This document shows positions 6,897-16,800 of a DNA stretch of 64,000 nt, piece by piece. A program made the translations under genes and the position numbers. The stretch's first letter is position 1. Each line of letters starts with the position of its first letter. Below the pieces are notes generated by a model. It saw only the letters and a program-made list of their open reading frames with translations, had not been told where the DNA came from and searched no databases. This DNA comes from Mycolicibacterium alvei. Its GTDB lineage: Bacteria > Actinomycetota > Actinomycetes > Mycobacteriales > Mycobacteriaceae. Where the stretch lies: NCBI RefSeq assembly GCF_010727325.1, contig NZ_AP022565.1, positions 62,001 through 126,000 on the forward strand. Reading direction: 5' to 3'.

Positions 6897-8678
6897 ATGG
6901 CATCCGAGGCTTCTGGTCCGGAACCCATCGCCGTGATCGGCATCGGTTGCCGCGTCGCGGGCAACGTCACAAATCCCGCGGACTTCTGGAATTTCCTGCT
7001 CGAGGGCCGCAGCCATGTCACCGAGGTGCCGGCGGAGCGGTGGGAGCCGTACCTGCGGCGTGACCCACGCAACGCGGCTGTCCTGCGCGAGGTCACCCGA
7101 CTCGGAACCTTCCTCGACGATCTGGCCGGCTTCGACGCCGAGTTCTTCGGTGTATCGCCGCGTGAGGCCGAGGTGATGGATCCCCAGCAGCGGATGGCGC
7201 TCGAGGTCAGCTGGGAGGCGCTCGAACACGCCGGAGTGTCGCCGCGCGCGCTCGCCGGCAGTGACACCGCCGTGCTGATGGGCGTCAACTCCGACGACTA
7301 CGGCAAGTTGATCATGGAAGACCTGCCCGGGATCGACGCCTGGACCGGCATCGGAACCTCGCTCTGCGGTATCGCCAACCGGGTCTCGCACCTGCTCGAT
7401 CTCCGCGGCCCGAGCGTGGCGCTGGACGCCGCGTGCGCGGCCTCGCTGGTCGCAGTGCACCAGGCCTGCCAGATGCTGCGGGCGGGCGAGACATCGCTGG
7501 CCCTGGCCGGCGGGGTCAGCGCGTTGATCGGTCCGGGTCTCACCCGAGTGCTCGACGAGGCCGGAGCCACCGCCCCCGACGGTCGCTGCAAGACCTTCGA
7601 TGCCGCGGCCGACGGCTACGGACGAGGTGAAGGCGCCGGTGTGGTCGTGCTCAAGCGACTCGCGGACGCTCAGCGCGACGGTGATCGAATCCTGGCCGTG
7701 GTGCGAGGCGGTGCCACAGCGCAGGACGGCCGCACCGTGGGCATCATGTCGCCCAACGGAGCTGCCCAGGCGGACATGTTCCGGCGCGCGTGCCAGATGT
7801 CGGGTGTCGACCCGGCTGACATCGGATACCTCGAGGCGCACGGAACCGGAACTCCCACCGGCGATCCCACCGAGGTCGCGGCACTCGCCGAGGTGTACGG
7901 CGCCGGGCGTGGCGATCAGGACCGGTGCCGCATCGGATCGGTCAAACCCAACATCGGCCACCTCGAGGGCGGCGCCGGAGTGATGGGCCTGATCAAGACG
8001 GTGCTGGCGTTGCACCACGAGACGATCCCGCCCACCGCCGGACTGCGCCACCTCACCGACGCGGTGGACTGGGCCAACAGCGGCCTCCGGGTGCCCACGA
8101 CGGTCGAACCCTGGGCACGCACCGACACCCCGCGTCGGGCCGCGGTGTGCAGCTACGGCTACGGCGGCACGATCGCGCACGTCCTGCTCGAAGAGGCTCC
8201 GGCACAACAGAACATGACGCGGCACTCATCCGGTCCGGTGATCGTCCCGATCTCGGCGCGTTCCGCGCAGCGGCTGGCCCGCCAGGCCGAAGCGCTCGCA
8301 GACCACCTGCGGGCCGGACACCAGGAGATCGCACCGGTGTCCGCCACGCTGTGGGCGCGGCGTGCGCACGAACCGGTCCGGGCCGCGGTGATCGCCGAAC
8401 ACCGGCATGAGCTGATCGCCGGCCTCGATGCGCTGGCCCGCGGTGAATCCGGCGCCGTCCTGGTCACCGGCGAGCTCCCGGGCGGGCAGGCCCGCGACGC
8501 GGTGTGGGTGTTCTCCGGGCACGGCTCGCACTGGGCCGGAATGGGACGTGAACTCCTCACGGCCGAAACCACTTTCGCTCGCATCATCGACGAGGTTGAC
8601 GAGGTGTTCGGGCGTGAGCTCGGATTCTCCGCCCGCGCGGCGCTGAGTACCGGCGCTGCTACCGGCGAGCTGGGCTGA
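6897..8678 (+). CDS. 6-methylsalicylic acid synthase-type PKS, N-terminal part (KS and start of AT); frameshifted
   Basis: N-terminal 593 residues of an iterative type I PKS. The ketosynthase (about 10-430) has the active-site Cys180 in LDAACAASL, EAHGTGT and NIGHLEGGAG; its sequence resembles bacterial 6-methylsalicylate synthases more than modular PKSs. The acyltransferase begins at FSGHGSHWAGMGREL, then the frame ends at TGA 8676-8678. The AT continues in other frames: LTFA...ALRDAG (about 8675-8715) and then PAAVIGHSVGE in the frame of the next entry. Two single-base losses would explain this. ATG 6897 is preferred to ATG 6873, which overlaps the putative -10. The gene sits where mbtI lies in M. 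tuberculosis and is likely to supply the aryl starter of mycobactin. Confidence 0.85.
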   Translation: MASEASGPEPIAVIGIGCRVAGNVTNPADFWNFLLEGRSHVTEVPAERWEPYLRRDPRNAAVLREVTRLGTFLDDLAGFDAEFFGVSPREAEVMDPQQRMALEVSWEALEHAGVSPRALAGSDTAVLMGVNSDDYGKLIMEDLPGIDAWTGIGTSLCGIANRVSHLLDLRGPSVALDAACAASLVAVHQACQMLRAGETSLALAGGVSALIGPGLTRVLDEAGATAPDGRCKTFDAAADGYGRGEGAGVVVLKRLADAQRDGDRILAVVRGGATAQDGRTVGIMSPNGAAQADMFRRACQMSGVDPADIGYLEAHGTGTPTGDPTEVAALAEVYGAGRGDQDRCRIGSVKPNIGHLEGGAGVMGLIKTVLALHHETIPPTAGLRHLTDAVDWANSGLRVPTTVEPWARTDTPRRAAVCSYGYGGTIAHVLLEEAPAQQNMTRHSSGPVIVPISARSAQRLARQAEALADHLRAGHQEIAPVSATLWARRAHEPVRAAVIAEHRHELIAGLDALARGESGAVLVTGELPGGQARDAVWVFSGHGSHWAGMGRELLTAETTFARIIDEVDEVFGRELGFSARAALSTGAATGELG

Positions 8679-8733
8679 CCTTCGCCGACGGATCCGCGCT
8701 GCGCGATGCAGGGGGCTTGCGCGGCCGGCGGCG

Positions 8734-11700
8734 GTGATCGGGCACTCGGTCGGTGAGGTCGCGGCGTGCGTGGTGTCCGGCGTGTTCGAGCTGAGCGAGG
8801 GTGCGGCCGTGGCCTGCTACCGCGCCCGCGGCTTCCGCTCCGTGATGGGCTGTGGCGCGATGGCATTGGTCCGGTTGCCGTTCGCCGAGGCGCAGCAGCG
8901 GTTGGGCGGCCGCACCGACGTGGTGGCGGCCATCAGCGCGTCGACCGATTCCTGTGTCATCTCGGGCCTCACCGAAGCGGTCGAGGAGGTCTGTGAATCG
9001 TGGGCCGAGCAGGGCATCGTGGTGCGCCGGGTGAACACCGACGTGGCATTTCACAGCCCCGCGATGGATGAGCTGACCGGTGCGCTGGCCGCGAACGTGG
9101 CGGGGCTTCAACCCCCGCGGGATGCGGCGATCCCGTTGTACAGCACCGCGTTGGCCGATGCGCGTTCCACCGCACCACGCGACGCCGCCTACTGGGTTCA
9201 GAATCTGCGCGGGCAGGTCCGGTTCGCCGAGGCTGTCACCGCCGCGGCCGAGGACGGCCACCGGTTGTTCCTCGAAGTCTCTGCTCATCCGGTTGTATCG
9301 CATTCCATCGTCGAGACCCTGCTACATCTGGGAATGGACGACCACGCCGTCGTACCACTGCTGCGTCGTGATACACCCGAGCTTCCGGCCGTCAGATCCG
9401 CTGTCGCATCGCTGTACTGCCACGGAGCCGAGATCGAACATGGTGTCGCCGAGACTGATTCGTGGGACGCCGACCTGCCGGTCACCCAATGGCAGCACCG
9501 GCACTTCTGGCGCATTCCGACCGCAGCACCCGGCGGGCGGGCGGTCCACGACACCACCAGTCACACGCTGCTCGGCGGCCGCACCGAGGTGGCCGGAACA
9601 GTCGCCACCCGCATGTGGCAGACCCGGTTGGACTTCGACACCCGGCCCTATCCCGGTGACCACCCGGTCGGGGGTACCGAAATCGTCCCTGCCGCAGTGC
9701 TGTTGAACACGTTCCTGTCGGCGGCCGGCGCGGGCGCCGCATCGGGTTCAGGCGCGGGCGCCGCATCGGGTTCAGGCGCGGGCGCCGCATCGGGTTCAGG
9801 CGCGGGCGCCGCACTCACCGATGTGCGGCTGCGCACCCCCGTGGCACCGGCGCGCGCCCGCGACCTGCAGGTCGTGCTGGCCGACCGCGAACTCACGCTG
9901 GCCTCGCGGCTGGCGGATGCCGCCGACGATCAGGACGGCGGATGGCTGACCCACAGCAGTGCGGTGGTCGCCCGTGACGACGTAGACGAGACCGTCGACA
10001 TGTCCATCGACCTCGCTGCGGCTCGGTTACGTTGCCGCGAACAGCTGGCACCGCGCCACGTGATCGACTTCCTCGCCGAGCTCGGGGTCGCGGCCATGGG
10101 ATTCGATTGGGACATCAAGGATCTGCGCCGTGGTGAGGACGAACTGCTGGCGCGGGTGAACGCCGAGTCCGACGGCGCACAGCCCGGCACCTGGGCCTCG
10201 CTGGTGGACGCGGCCACGTCCGCCGCCTCCATCAGTTTCGACGGACCGCCCCGACTGCGGATGCCCGCCCGAATCGAACGGGTGCAGGTCTGGGGTGTAC
10301 CGCCGGCTGCCGCGCTGCTGTCGGTGCGGCGCAGACCCGGTACCACCACTACCGACGTGGCGATCACCGATGAATCCGGATCGATACTGCTGTCGATCAC
10401 CGGGATGACTTTTGAGGAGCTCGAGAATCCGGGGCGCGATTGGTCGGCCACCGACGTACGCCGGATCGTGCACCGGGTGGCGTGGAATCCGGTCTCGGCG
10501 CGGGATGGGCGGCCGCCCACCGGGGTGGTGCTGATCGGCGGGGATGTCGACCGGCTGGAGACCGCGGTCGACGACCTGACCGCGGCCGCAGTGCCCTACC
10601 TGGCGCTCGAAGGCCCCGCCGAACTGGAGTCGGTTATCGAGTTCGGCTCGTTGCCAAGCGAACTCGGTAATCTTCCGGTGGTGCTGGTGCTGCCGCGGGC
10701 CGATGACTCGCCGGAGGCGGCCGTCGACCTGGTGACCGCGACGTTGGCGCTGCAGCAGCACCTGGGCCTGTCGGCGCGACTGTGGGCGCTGACCGTCGGC
10801 GTGTATGAGGGAGGCAATGTGACCCATGCCCCGTTGTGGGGACTGGGGCGGGTTGCCGCGGCCGAACATCCGCAGTTGTGGGGCGGTGTCGTCGATGTGG
10901 CCGACGGATGCCTGCCGCTGGCGGCGCTGGGATCGCTGGCCGGACACGGCGTATTGGTGGTCCGTGACGGGGTGACGATGGCCGCGCGTCTCTCGGCATC
11001 CGGCGCGGGTACCGCCGACCCGATGGAGTGTGTGCCGGGGGGCACCTACCTGATCACCGGCGGGACCGGAGCATTGGGTCTGCGGATGGCCCAGCGCCTG
11101 GCCGATCTCGGCGCCCGTCGTCTCGTGTTGTTGTCCCGCTCGGGCCTGGGCGACCGGTCGGCCTGGGCGGACGACACGCATTCGGCGGCGATCCGCGCGG
11201 TCACCGCACTGGAGGAGCGTGGCGTGTCGGTCACGGTCGCCGCGGTGGACATCGGGGCACCCGGGTCGGCCGACGCCCTGCGTGACGTGCTGCGGCCGCT
11301 ACCACCGGTACGCGGCGTCATCCACGCAGCTGGGGTGGAAGCCGGTGCGTTGCTGATGAATACGACTTCCGACGAGTTCGCCACCGCGATGCACCCCAAG
11401 GTGAACGGCACGCTGGTGCTGCACGAGGTGTTCCCGCCCGCGCAACTCGACTGGATGGTTCTGTTCTCCTCGTGCGGCTACCTGGCCGGTTTCCCGGGCC
11501 AGGGCGCCTACGGCTGCGCCAATTCGTTCCTCGACGGGATGGCCCGGCACCGGCGCAGCCTCGGGGACCGCACCACGGCCGTTGCCTGGACAGCGTGGCG
11601 CGGACTGGGGATGGGTTCGGCATCGGAGTTCGTGGCCGCACAACTGGATGCACTCGGCATGGGCACGGTCACCGCCGACGATGCGCTGCTGGCGCTGGAT

Positions 11701-12105
11701 CTGGCGATGCGGGAGGACGCCGCCAACGTCGTCGTGCTGCCGGTCCTGCCCGCGGCTGCGGCCGTGCCGATACTGGCCGATGTCGCACCTGAGGATGAGC
11801 CTGACGACGACCCGTCGTCGGCAGCGGGGGAGTACGATCCGGCTCAGCTTGCCGCCCAGGTATTGACTGCAGTGGCAAGCCAATTGGGGCTGGCCGAGTC
11901 CGATGTCAACGTCGACCTGCCGCTGGTGGAACTGGGCGTCGACTCGATCATGACCGTGCGGTTGCGCCGTCACCTGGAGAAGCAGACCGGGTTGTCGTTG
12001 CCGCCGACCCTGTTGTGGGAGCACCCCACCGCGGCAGCGGTCACCGCCAGGATCGTCGAACTGCTGGAGCCCGCCGCGGAGCCAGTGGTGCGGGCGGGAC
12101 ATTAG
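8734..12105 (+). CDS. 6-methylsalicylic acid synthase-type PKS, C-terminal part (AT-TH/DH-KR-ACP); continuation after frameshift
   Basis: About 1123 residues continuing the PKS. The listed start is only the first GTG in this frame, inside the AT motif GHSVGE (Ser codon 8746). AFHS in the AT suggests malonyl specificity. A hotdog dehydratase/thioester-hydrolase domain follows, with catalytic His at 9661 (HPVGGTEIVP), interrupted by a tandem repeat of AGAASGSG. The ketoreductase has GGTGALG and the active-site region SSCGYLAGFPGQGAYGCANSF, typical of 6-MSA synthases. The protein ends with an ACP (GVDSIMT, Ser codon 11944) and no thioesterase. Together with the upstream part the total is about 1730 residues in KS-AT-TH/DH-KR-ACP order, the size and layout of 6-MSA synthases. 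Its TAG stop overlaps the mbtA stop on the other strand. Confidence 0.85.
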   Translation: MIGHSVGEVAACVVSGVFELSEGAAVACYRARGFRSVMGCGAMALVRLPFAEAQQRLGGRTDVVAAISASTDSCVISGLTEAVEEVCESWAEQGIVVRRVNTDVAFHSPAMDELTGALAANVAGLQPPRDAAIPLYSTALADARSTAPRDAAYWVQNLRGQVRFAEAVTAAAEDGHRLFLEVSAHPVVSHSIVETLLHLGMDDHAVVPLLRRDTPELPAVRSAVASLYCHGAEIEHGVAETDSWDADLPVTQWQHRHFWRIPTAAPGGRAVHDTTSHTLLGGRTEVAGTVATRMWQTRLDFDTRPYPGDHPVGGTEIVPAAVLLNTFLSAAGAGAASGSGAGAASGSGAGAASGSGAGAALTDVRLRTPVAPARARDLQVVLADRELTLASRLADAADDQDGGWLTHSSAVVARDDVDETVDMSIDLAAARLRCREQLAPRHVIDFLAELGVAAMGFDWDIKDLRRGEDELLARVNAESDGAQPGTWASLVDAATSAASISFDGPPRLRMPARIERVQVWGVPPAAALLSVRRRPGTTTTDVAITDESGSILLSITGMTFEELENPGRDWSATDVRRIVHRVAWNPVSARDGRPPTGVVLIGGDVDRLETAVDDLTAAAVPYLALEGPAELESVIEFGSLPSELGNLPVVLVLPRADDSPEAAVDLVTATLALQQHLGLSARLWALTVGVYEGGNVTHAPLWGLGRVAAAEHPQLWGGVVDVADGCLPLAALGSLAGHGVLVVRDGVTMAARLSASGAGTADPMECVPGGTYLITGGTGALGLRMAQRLADLGARRLVLLSRSGLGDRSAWADDTHSAAIRAVTALEERGVSVTVAAVDIGAPGSADALRDVLRPLPPVRGVIHAAGVEAGALLMNTTSDEFATAMHPKVNGTLVLHEVFPPAQLDWMVLFSSCGYLAGFPGQGAYGCANSFLDGMARHRRSLGDRTTAVAWTAWRGLGMGSASEFVAAQLDALGMGTVTADDALLALDLAMREDAANVVVLPVLPAAAAVPILADVAPEDEPDDDPSSAAGEYDPAQLAAQVLTAVASQLGLAESDVNVDLPLVELGVDSIMTVRLRRHLEKQTGLSLPPTLLWEHPTAAAVTARIVELLEPAAEPVVRAGH
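9727..9813 (+). repeat. 24-base tandem repeat inside the PKS hotdog domain
   Basis: Three identical 24-base copies (9727-9750, 9751-9774, 9775-9798) and a 15-base partial copy (9799-9813). Each unit encodes AGAASGSG, adding about 29 Ala/Gly/Ser residues just after the catalytic His region of the TH/DH domain. The frame is kept because 24 is a multiple of 3. Perfect copies suggest recent expansion, so the number may vary between strains. Confidence 0.95.
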
Positions 12106-13751
12106 CCGGTGATCGCGGCGATCACCTTCTTCTTGTCGACCTTGCCCACCGCGGTGGTGGGTAGGGCCGGCATCGGGACCAGCACATCGGGCCGGGCATG
12201 AGCGGACGCGCCCCGCTGGTCGAGGAACTCGTTGAGCTGAACCAGGTTGATCGGAGCGCCCTGGAAAACCACTGCGGCACAGATTTTTTCGCCGAGGTAT
12301 TCGTCAGGAAGGGCCACGGCGGCGGCCGCGTACACCGCCGGGTGGGTCAGCAGGTGGTCCTCAAGATCGGTGGCCGATACCGTCTCGCCGCCGCGGTGGA
12401 TGACGTCCTTGATACGGCCGGTCACCTCGACGTAGCCGGCGCGCGGCCCATCGGTGAAGATCCGGACCCGGTCGCCGGTGCGGTAGAAACCGTCGGGGCT
12501 GAACGAGCGGACGTTGGCCTCGTCGGCGCGGTAGTAGCCGTTGAGTGTGTACGGTCCGCGCACCAGTAGCTCGCCCTCCTGGCCGGGGGTGACCTCGTGG
12601 CCGTCCTCGTCGACCACCCGCATCTCGTCGTGCGGTGACATCGGCCGGCCCTGGGTATGTTCGACCACGTCTACCGGATCGCCGGGACGGGTGAAATTCA
12701 GCATGCCTTCGGCCATTCCGAAGATCTGCTGTAGTCCCGGACTCAGGCCCTCGCGGATGAAGCGGGCCTCCTCGGGGGACATTCGTGATCCGCCCACCTG
12801 GACCACGCGCAACGAGGTGGGCAGTACCGGTTCCCAGTCGCAGGCCTGGGTCCAGAGCTTGGCCAGAGCGTTGACGAGGCCGGTCACCGTGACGCCGTGG
12901 GTGTCGATCAGGGCGAAGGCCGACTCGGGACTGGGGTCGTCGGTGTAGACCGTCGTCGCCCCGACCGTCATCGAGCCGAGCAGGCCGGGACAGGCGAACG
13001 GGAAGTTGTGGCCGGCGGGCAGAACCGCGAGATACACGTCGTCGTGCACCATTTCGCAGGCTCGGGCACATGCCGCGGCGTTGTAGAGGTAGTCGTCGTG
13101 AGTGCGGGGGATGAGCTTGGGCAGCCCGGTGGTCCCGCCGGACACCAGCAGCACTGCCGGGCTACCGGTGTCCAAGGAGATGTTCGGTGGGCCGGGGTCG
13201 CTGAAATCCTTGAGGGCCGACCAGGATTGGAAGGAACCGGGGTCGCCGTCGACGAGGATGTGGCGCAGTCGGGGGTGTTCGGCAACGAGTTGGGCAGCCA
13301 GGTCGCGGTAGTCGAATCCGGCGATGACGTCGGGGATCACCAGCCCGACGGCACCGCTGACGTCGGCGAAATGGCCCAGCTCGGCCGAGCGGTGACCGGG
13401 TAGGCACAACACCGGTACCGCCCCGGCGCGAAGCAGTCCGAACGCGGCGACCGCGAATTCGCGCGTGTTCGGCAGTTGTACCAGGATGCGGTCACCCGGA
13501 GTGATGCCCCGGTCGGCCAGGGCGGCGCCAAGTCGGTCGGCGAGGGCGTCCAGTTCGGCGAAGGTGTGGCTGCCGGTGGCGTCGACTACGGCAGCTTTGG
13601 CGGGCCAGCGCTGTGCGGCCTCGCGCAGGATGCTGTCCAGCGCTTTGCCCTGCCAGTAGCCGGCTTGGCGGTACACCTCGGCACGGTCGTCGGGAAACCG
13701 GGTGAATCCGTCCGCCAGCTCGTCCTGTGCACGGTCAAAACCGGTGGTCAT
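12102..13751 (-). CDS. mbtA: Aryl-AMP ligase MbtA (salicyl- or 6-methylsalicyl-AMP ligase)
   Basis: A 549-residue stand-alone ANL adenylating enzyme starting MTTGFDRAQDELADGF. It carries the P-loop VSGGTTGLPKLIPRTH, the aryl-acid ligase signature around PAGHNFPFACPG, GMAEGMLNFTR, YRTGDRVR, and the C-terminal catalytic Lys in TAVGKVDKK. It activates an aromatic acid and loads it onto the aryl carrier domain of MbtB. In M. tuberculosis the acid is salicylate; here 6-methylsalicylate is more likely because the neighbouring PKS makes it and no salicylate synthase is present. Reading-frame extension to 14300 runs antisense through mbtB and is rejected. It is divergent from mbtB across two IdeR boxes and its stop overlaps that of the PKS. 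Confidence 0.92.
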   Translation of the reverse strand: MTTGFDRAQDELADGFTRFPDDRAEVYRQAGYWQGKALDSILREAAQRWPAKAAVVDATGSHTFAELDALADRLGAALADRGITPGDRILVQLPNTREFAVAAFGLLRAGAVPVLCLPGHRSAELGHFADVSGAVGLVIPDVIAGFDYRDLAAQLVAEHPRLRHILVDGDPGSFQSWSALKDFSDPGPPNISLDTGSPAVLLVSGGTTGLPKLIPRTHDDYLYNAAACARACEMVHDDVYLAVLPAGHNFPFACPGLLGSMTVGATTVYTDDPSPESAFALIDTHGVTVTGLVNALAKLWTQACDWEPVLPTSLRVVQVGGSRMSPEEARFIREGLSPGLQQIFGMAEGMLNFTRPGDPVDVVEHTQGRPMSPHDEMRVVDEDGHEVTPGQEGELLVRGPYTLNGYYRADEANVRSFSPDGFYRTGDRVRIFTDGPRAGYVEVTGRIKDVIHRGGETVSATDLEDHLLTHPAVYAAAAVALPDEYLGEKICAAVVFQGAPINLVQLNEFLDQRGASAHARPDVLVPMPALPTTAVGKVDKKKVIAAITG

Positions 13752-13795
13752 CGCTGTTCTGGCTCCCGTCGGGTGAGTATGTCGGCAGATCGAAT

Positions 13796-13834
13796 ATAGG
13801 GTAACCTCCGCTAAGTTAGGGCAGCCTTTACTAA
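13796..13834. promoter_or_regulatory. Tandem IdeR boxes in the mbtA-mbtB divergent promoter
   Basis: Box 1 (13796-13814) ATAGGGTAACCTCCGCTAA and box 2 (13816-13834) TTAGGGCAGCCTTTACTAA each match the 19-base IdeR consensus at about 13 positions and are spaced 20 bases apart. Paired boxes between mbtA and mbtB are known in M. tuberculosis, where IdeR-Fe represses both directions. Box 2 ends 13 bases before the mbtB ATG. Confidence 0.8.
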
Positions 13835-13847
13835 TCACCTGGAGGGT

Positions 13848-16800
13848 ATGAGCGTGGTGGCGACGAGTTCCCAGACGGTCCGCGACGAGGTCGCCGAACT
13901 CCTGGGGGTCAGCGCCGACGCTGTCGATCCCGACGCCGACCTGATCGCCTCCGGGCTCGATTCGATCCGGATGATGTCGCTGTCCGGCCGGTGGCGTAAG
14001 CAGGGCATCAATGTCGGATTCGCGGCCCTGGCGGCCAATCCCACTGTCGCCGCCTGGATCGAGCTGGTCGCCCGGCACGCTCCTGATGCGCAGGCCGAAG
14101 CGCCTGCCCCGGACAGCGTCGAACCCGGCGAGGGAGGTGACACCTTCCCCCTGGCGCCCATCCAGCACGCCTTCTGGGTGGGCCGCAACCAGGATCAGCA
14201 GCTCGGCGGCGTCGGCGCGCATCTGTACGTCGAATTCGACGGCGCCGGAGTCGATCCGCAGCGGCTGAAGGCAGCGGCGACGAAACTGGCGGCGCGCCAT
14301 CCGATGCTGCGGGTCGAGATCCTGCCCGACGGCACCCAGCGGATCGGAAATCGGCCGCTACCGGTCACCATCCACGATCTACGCGACCTGGATCAGGCTG
14401 CCGCACAAGCGAAGTTGGAGTTGATCAGGGAATCCAAGTCCCATCAGATGCTGCACGACGAGGTGCTGCAGCTCAGCCTGTCTCTGCTGCCCGGCGGAGG
14501 CACGCGTCTCCATGTCGACATGGACATGCAGTGTGCCGATGCCGTGAGCTACCGCAATTTCATGGCCGATCTGGCCGCGTTCTACCGCGGCGCCGAGCTG
14601 CCTGATCTCGGCTACACCTACCGCGAATACCGCGCCCGGCTGACCGCCACGGCGCCGCCGCCGTCGGAGCAGGACAAGCAGTGGTGGGCCGAGCGGGTGC
14701 CCGATCTACCGGATCCGCCTGCGCTGCCGCTGGTTCCGCTATCCGATCAGCGCAACCCGCACCGCAGCATCAGGCTGTGGGAAACCCTCGACGTGCCGAC
14801 CCGCGACGCATTGTTCGCCGCGGCGCACCGGCGCGGCATCACCCCGGCCATGGCGGTCGCTGCCTCGTACGCCAATGCGCTGGCGCACTGGTCGACGCAG
14901 TCGCGGTTCCTGCTGAACCTGCCGATGTTCGGGCGGGAGCCGTACCACTCGGACGTGGAGAAGCTGGTCGGTGACTTCACCTCCTCGCTGCTCCTGGACA
15001 TCGACCTGACCGGGGCGGATACCGCCATGGCCCGGGCCAGGGTGGTGCAGGAGACCCTGCACGCCACCGCCGCGCATTCCTCGGTGTCCGGGCTCGATGT
15101 GCTGCGCGACATGAGCCGCCACCGCGGCAGCCAGACCCTGGCCACCATCGTCTACACCAGTGCGCTGGGCCTGGGCGACCTGTTCGCCGGTGACGTCACC
15201 GACCACTTCGGGGCGCCGGTGTGGACCATCTCGCAGGGGCCGCAGGTGCTCATCGATGCCCAGGCGACCCCGCTCGCCGACGGCCTGATGATCAACTGGG
15301 ACGTCCGCACCGAGGCGTTCCGGCCCGGCGTGGCCGAGGCCATGTTCGCCTACCACCTGGCCGAACTGCGCCGCCTGGCCACCGATGACGCGGCCTGGGA
15401 CGAGCCCGACCCGCCCGCGGTCTCCGAGTCGCAGCGTCGGGTGCGGGCCGCGCTGAATGCGTCGACCTCGACGCCAAGTGGCGACGTGCTGCACACCGGT
15501 TTCCTGGCGAACGCGGCCTCAACCCCGGACGCGCCCGCGGTGTTCTGCAGCGCCGGGAACCTCACCTATGGCGAGCTTCAGGACAAGGTGCTGGCCGTGG
15601 CGGCCGCCCTGCAGTCGCGTGGGGTGTGCCGCGGCGAGGTCGTCGCCGTGCTGGGCCCGAAGAGTGTCGAGCAGGTCATCGCCCTGCTGGCCATTTCGAT
15701 GATCGGGGCGGCATACCTGCCGGTCGGGGTGGATCAGCCCGCCGATCGGGCCACCCGCATCCTGCACACCGGTGGAGTGGACTTCGCCCTGATTTGCGGT
15801 TCGGGGTCAGAACATCCCAACCTGCCGCACCTGACCATCGCCGACGCCGAGATCATCGGTGACCCAGCTGATTTCGAGCCGGTCGAGGTCGTGCCCTCGG
15901 ACCTGGCCTACGTGTTGTTCACGTCCGGCTCCACCGGTGAGCCCAAGGGCGTCGAGATCACCCATGACGCGGCGATGAACACCATCGAGTTCATCAACGA
16001 CCACTTCGAGATCGGCCCCGCCGATCGTTGTCTGGCGTTGTCGCACCTGGAGTGCGACCTGTCGGTGATCGACGTCTACGGGACGCTGCGCTCAGGCGGC
16101 TCGCTGGTCGTCGTCGACGAAGAGGACCGCCGCGATCCGGATGCCTGGGTCACGCTGATCGACGAGCATCGAGTCAGCGTCCTGCATTTCCTGACCGGCT
16201 GGCTGGAGATGCTGGTCGCCGCCGGTGGCACCGCGGCGGGCACCGGTTCCCTGTCTTCCCTGCGGGTGGTTCCCACCGGCGGCGACTGGGTGCGTCCGGA
16301 CCTGGTCCGGGCGTTGCGTGCCGCGTCGCCCCAGGTGCGTTTCGCGGGGCTGGGCGGGGCCACGGAGACCGCGACCCACAACACCATCTTCGAAGTCGGC
16401 TTCGGTGACGACGCGCTGCCCGCGCACTGGACCTCGGTGCCGTTCGGCGTGCCGCTGGCCAACAACTGCTGCCGGGTGGTCGACGCACGGGGCGAGGACT
16501 GCCCGGACTGGGTTCCCGGTGAGCTGTGGGTCGGCGGTCGCGGCATCGCCCGTGGGTACCGCGGCCGGCCCGACCTGACCGCCGAACGGTTCGTCGAGTA
16601 CGACGGAAGCCGTTGGTACCGCACCGGGGATCTGGTGCGGTCGTGGCCCGACGGCACGCTGGAATTCGTCGGCCGGGCCGACCACCGGATCAAGGTCAGC
16701 GGGTTCCGCATCGAGTTGGGTGAGGTCGAGGGCGCCTTGTGCCGGGTGCCCGGCGTGGACGCGGCCGTCGCGGTGCTGGTGCCCGTCGACGGCGGGCACG

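Noticed and set aside
8675..8740. Programmed frameshifting in the PKS
   Set aside because: Two shifts in the same direction within about 60 bases, with no slippery heptamer or structure, fit sequencing error or decay better.
13752..14300. N-terminal extension of mbtA by 183 codons
   Set aside because: It runs through the IdeR boxes and antisense through mbtB, and the added residues show no family features.
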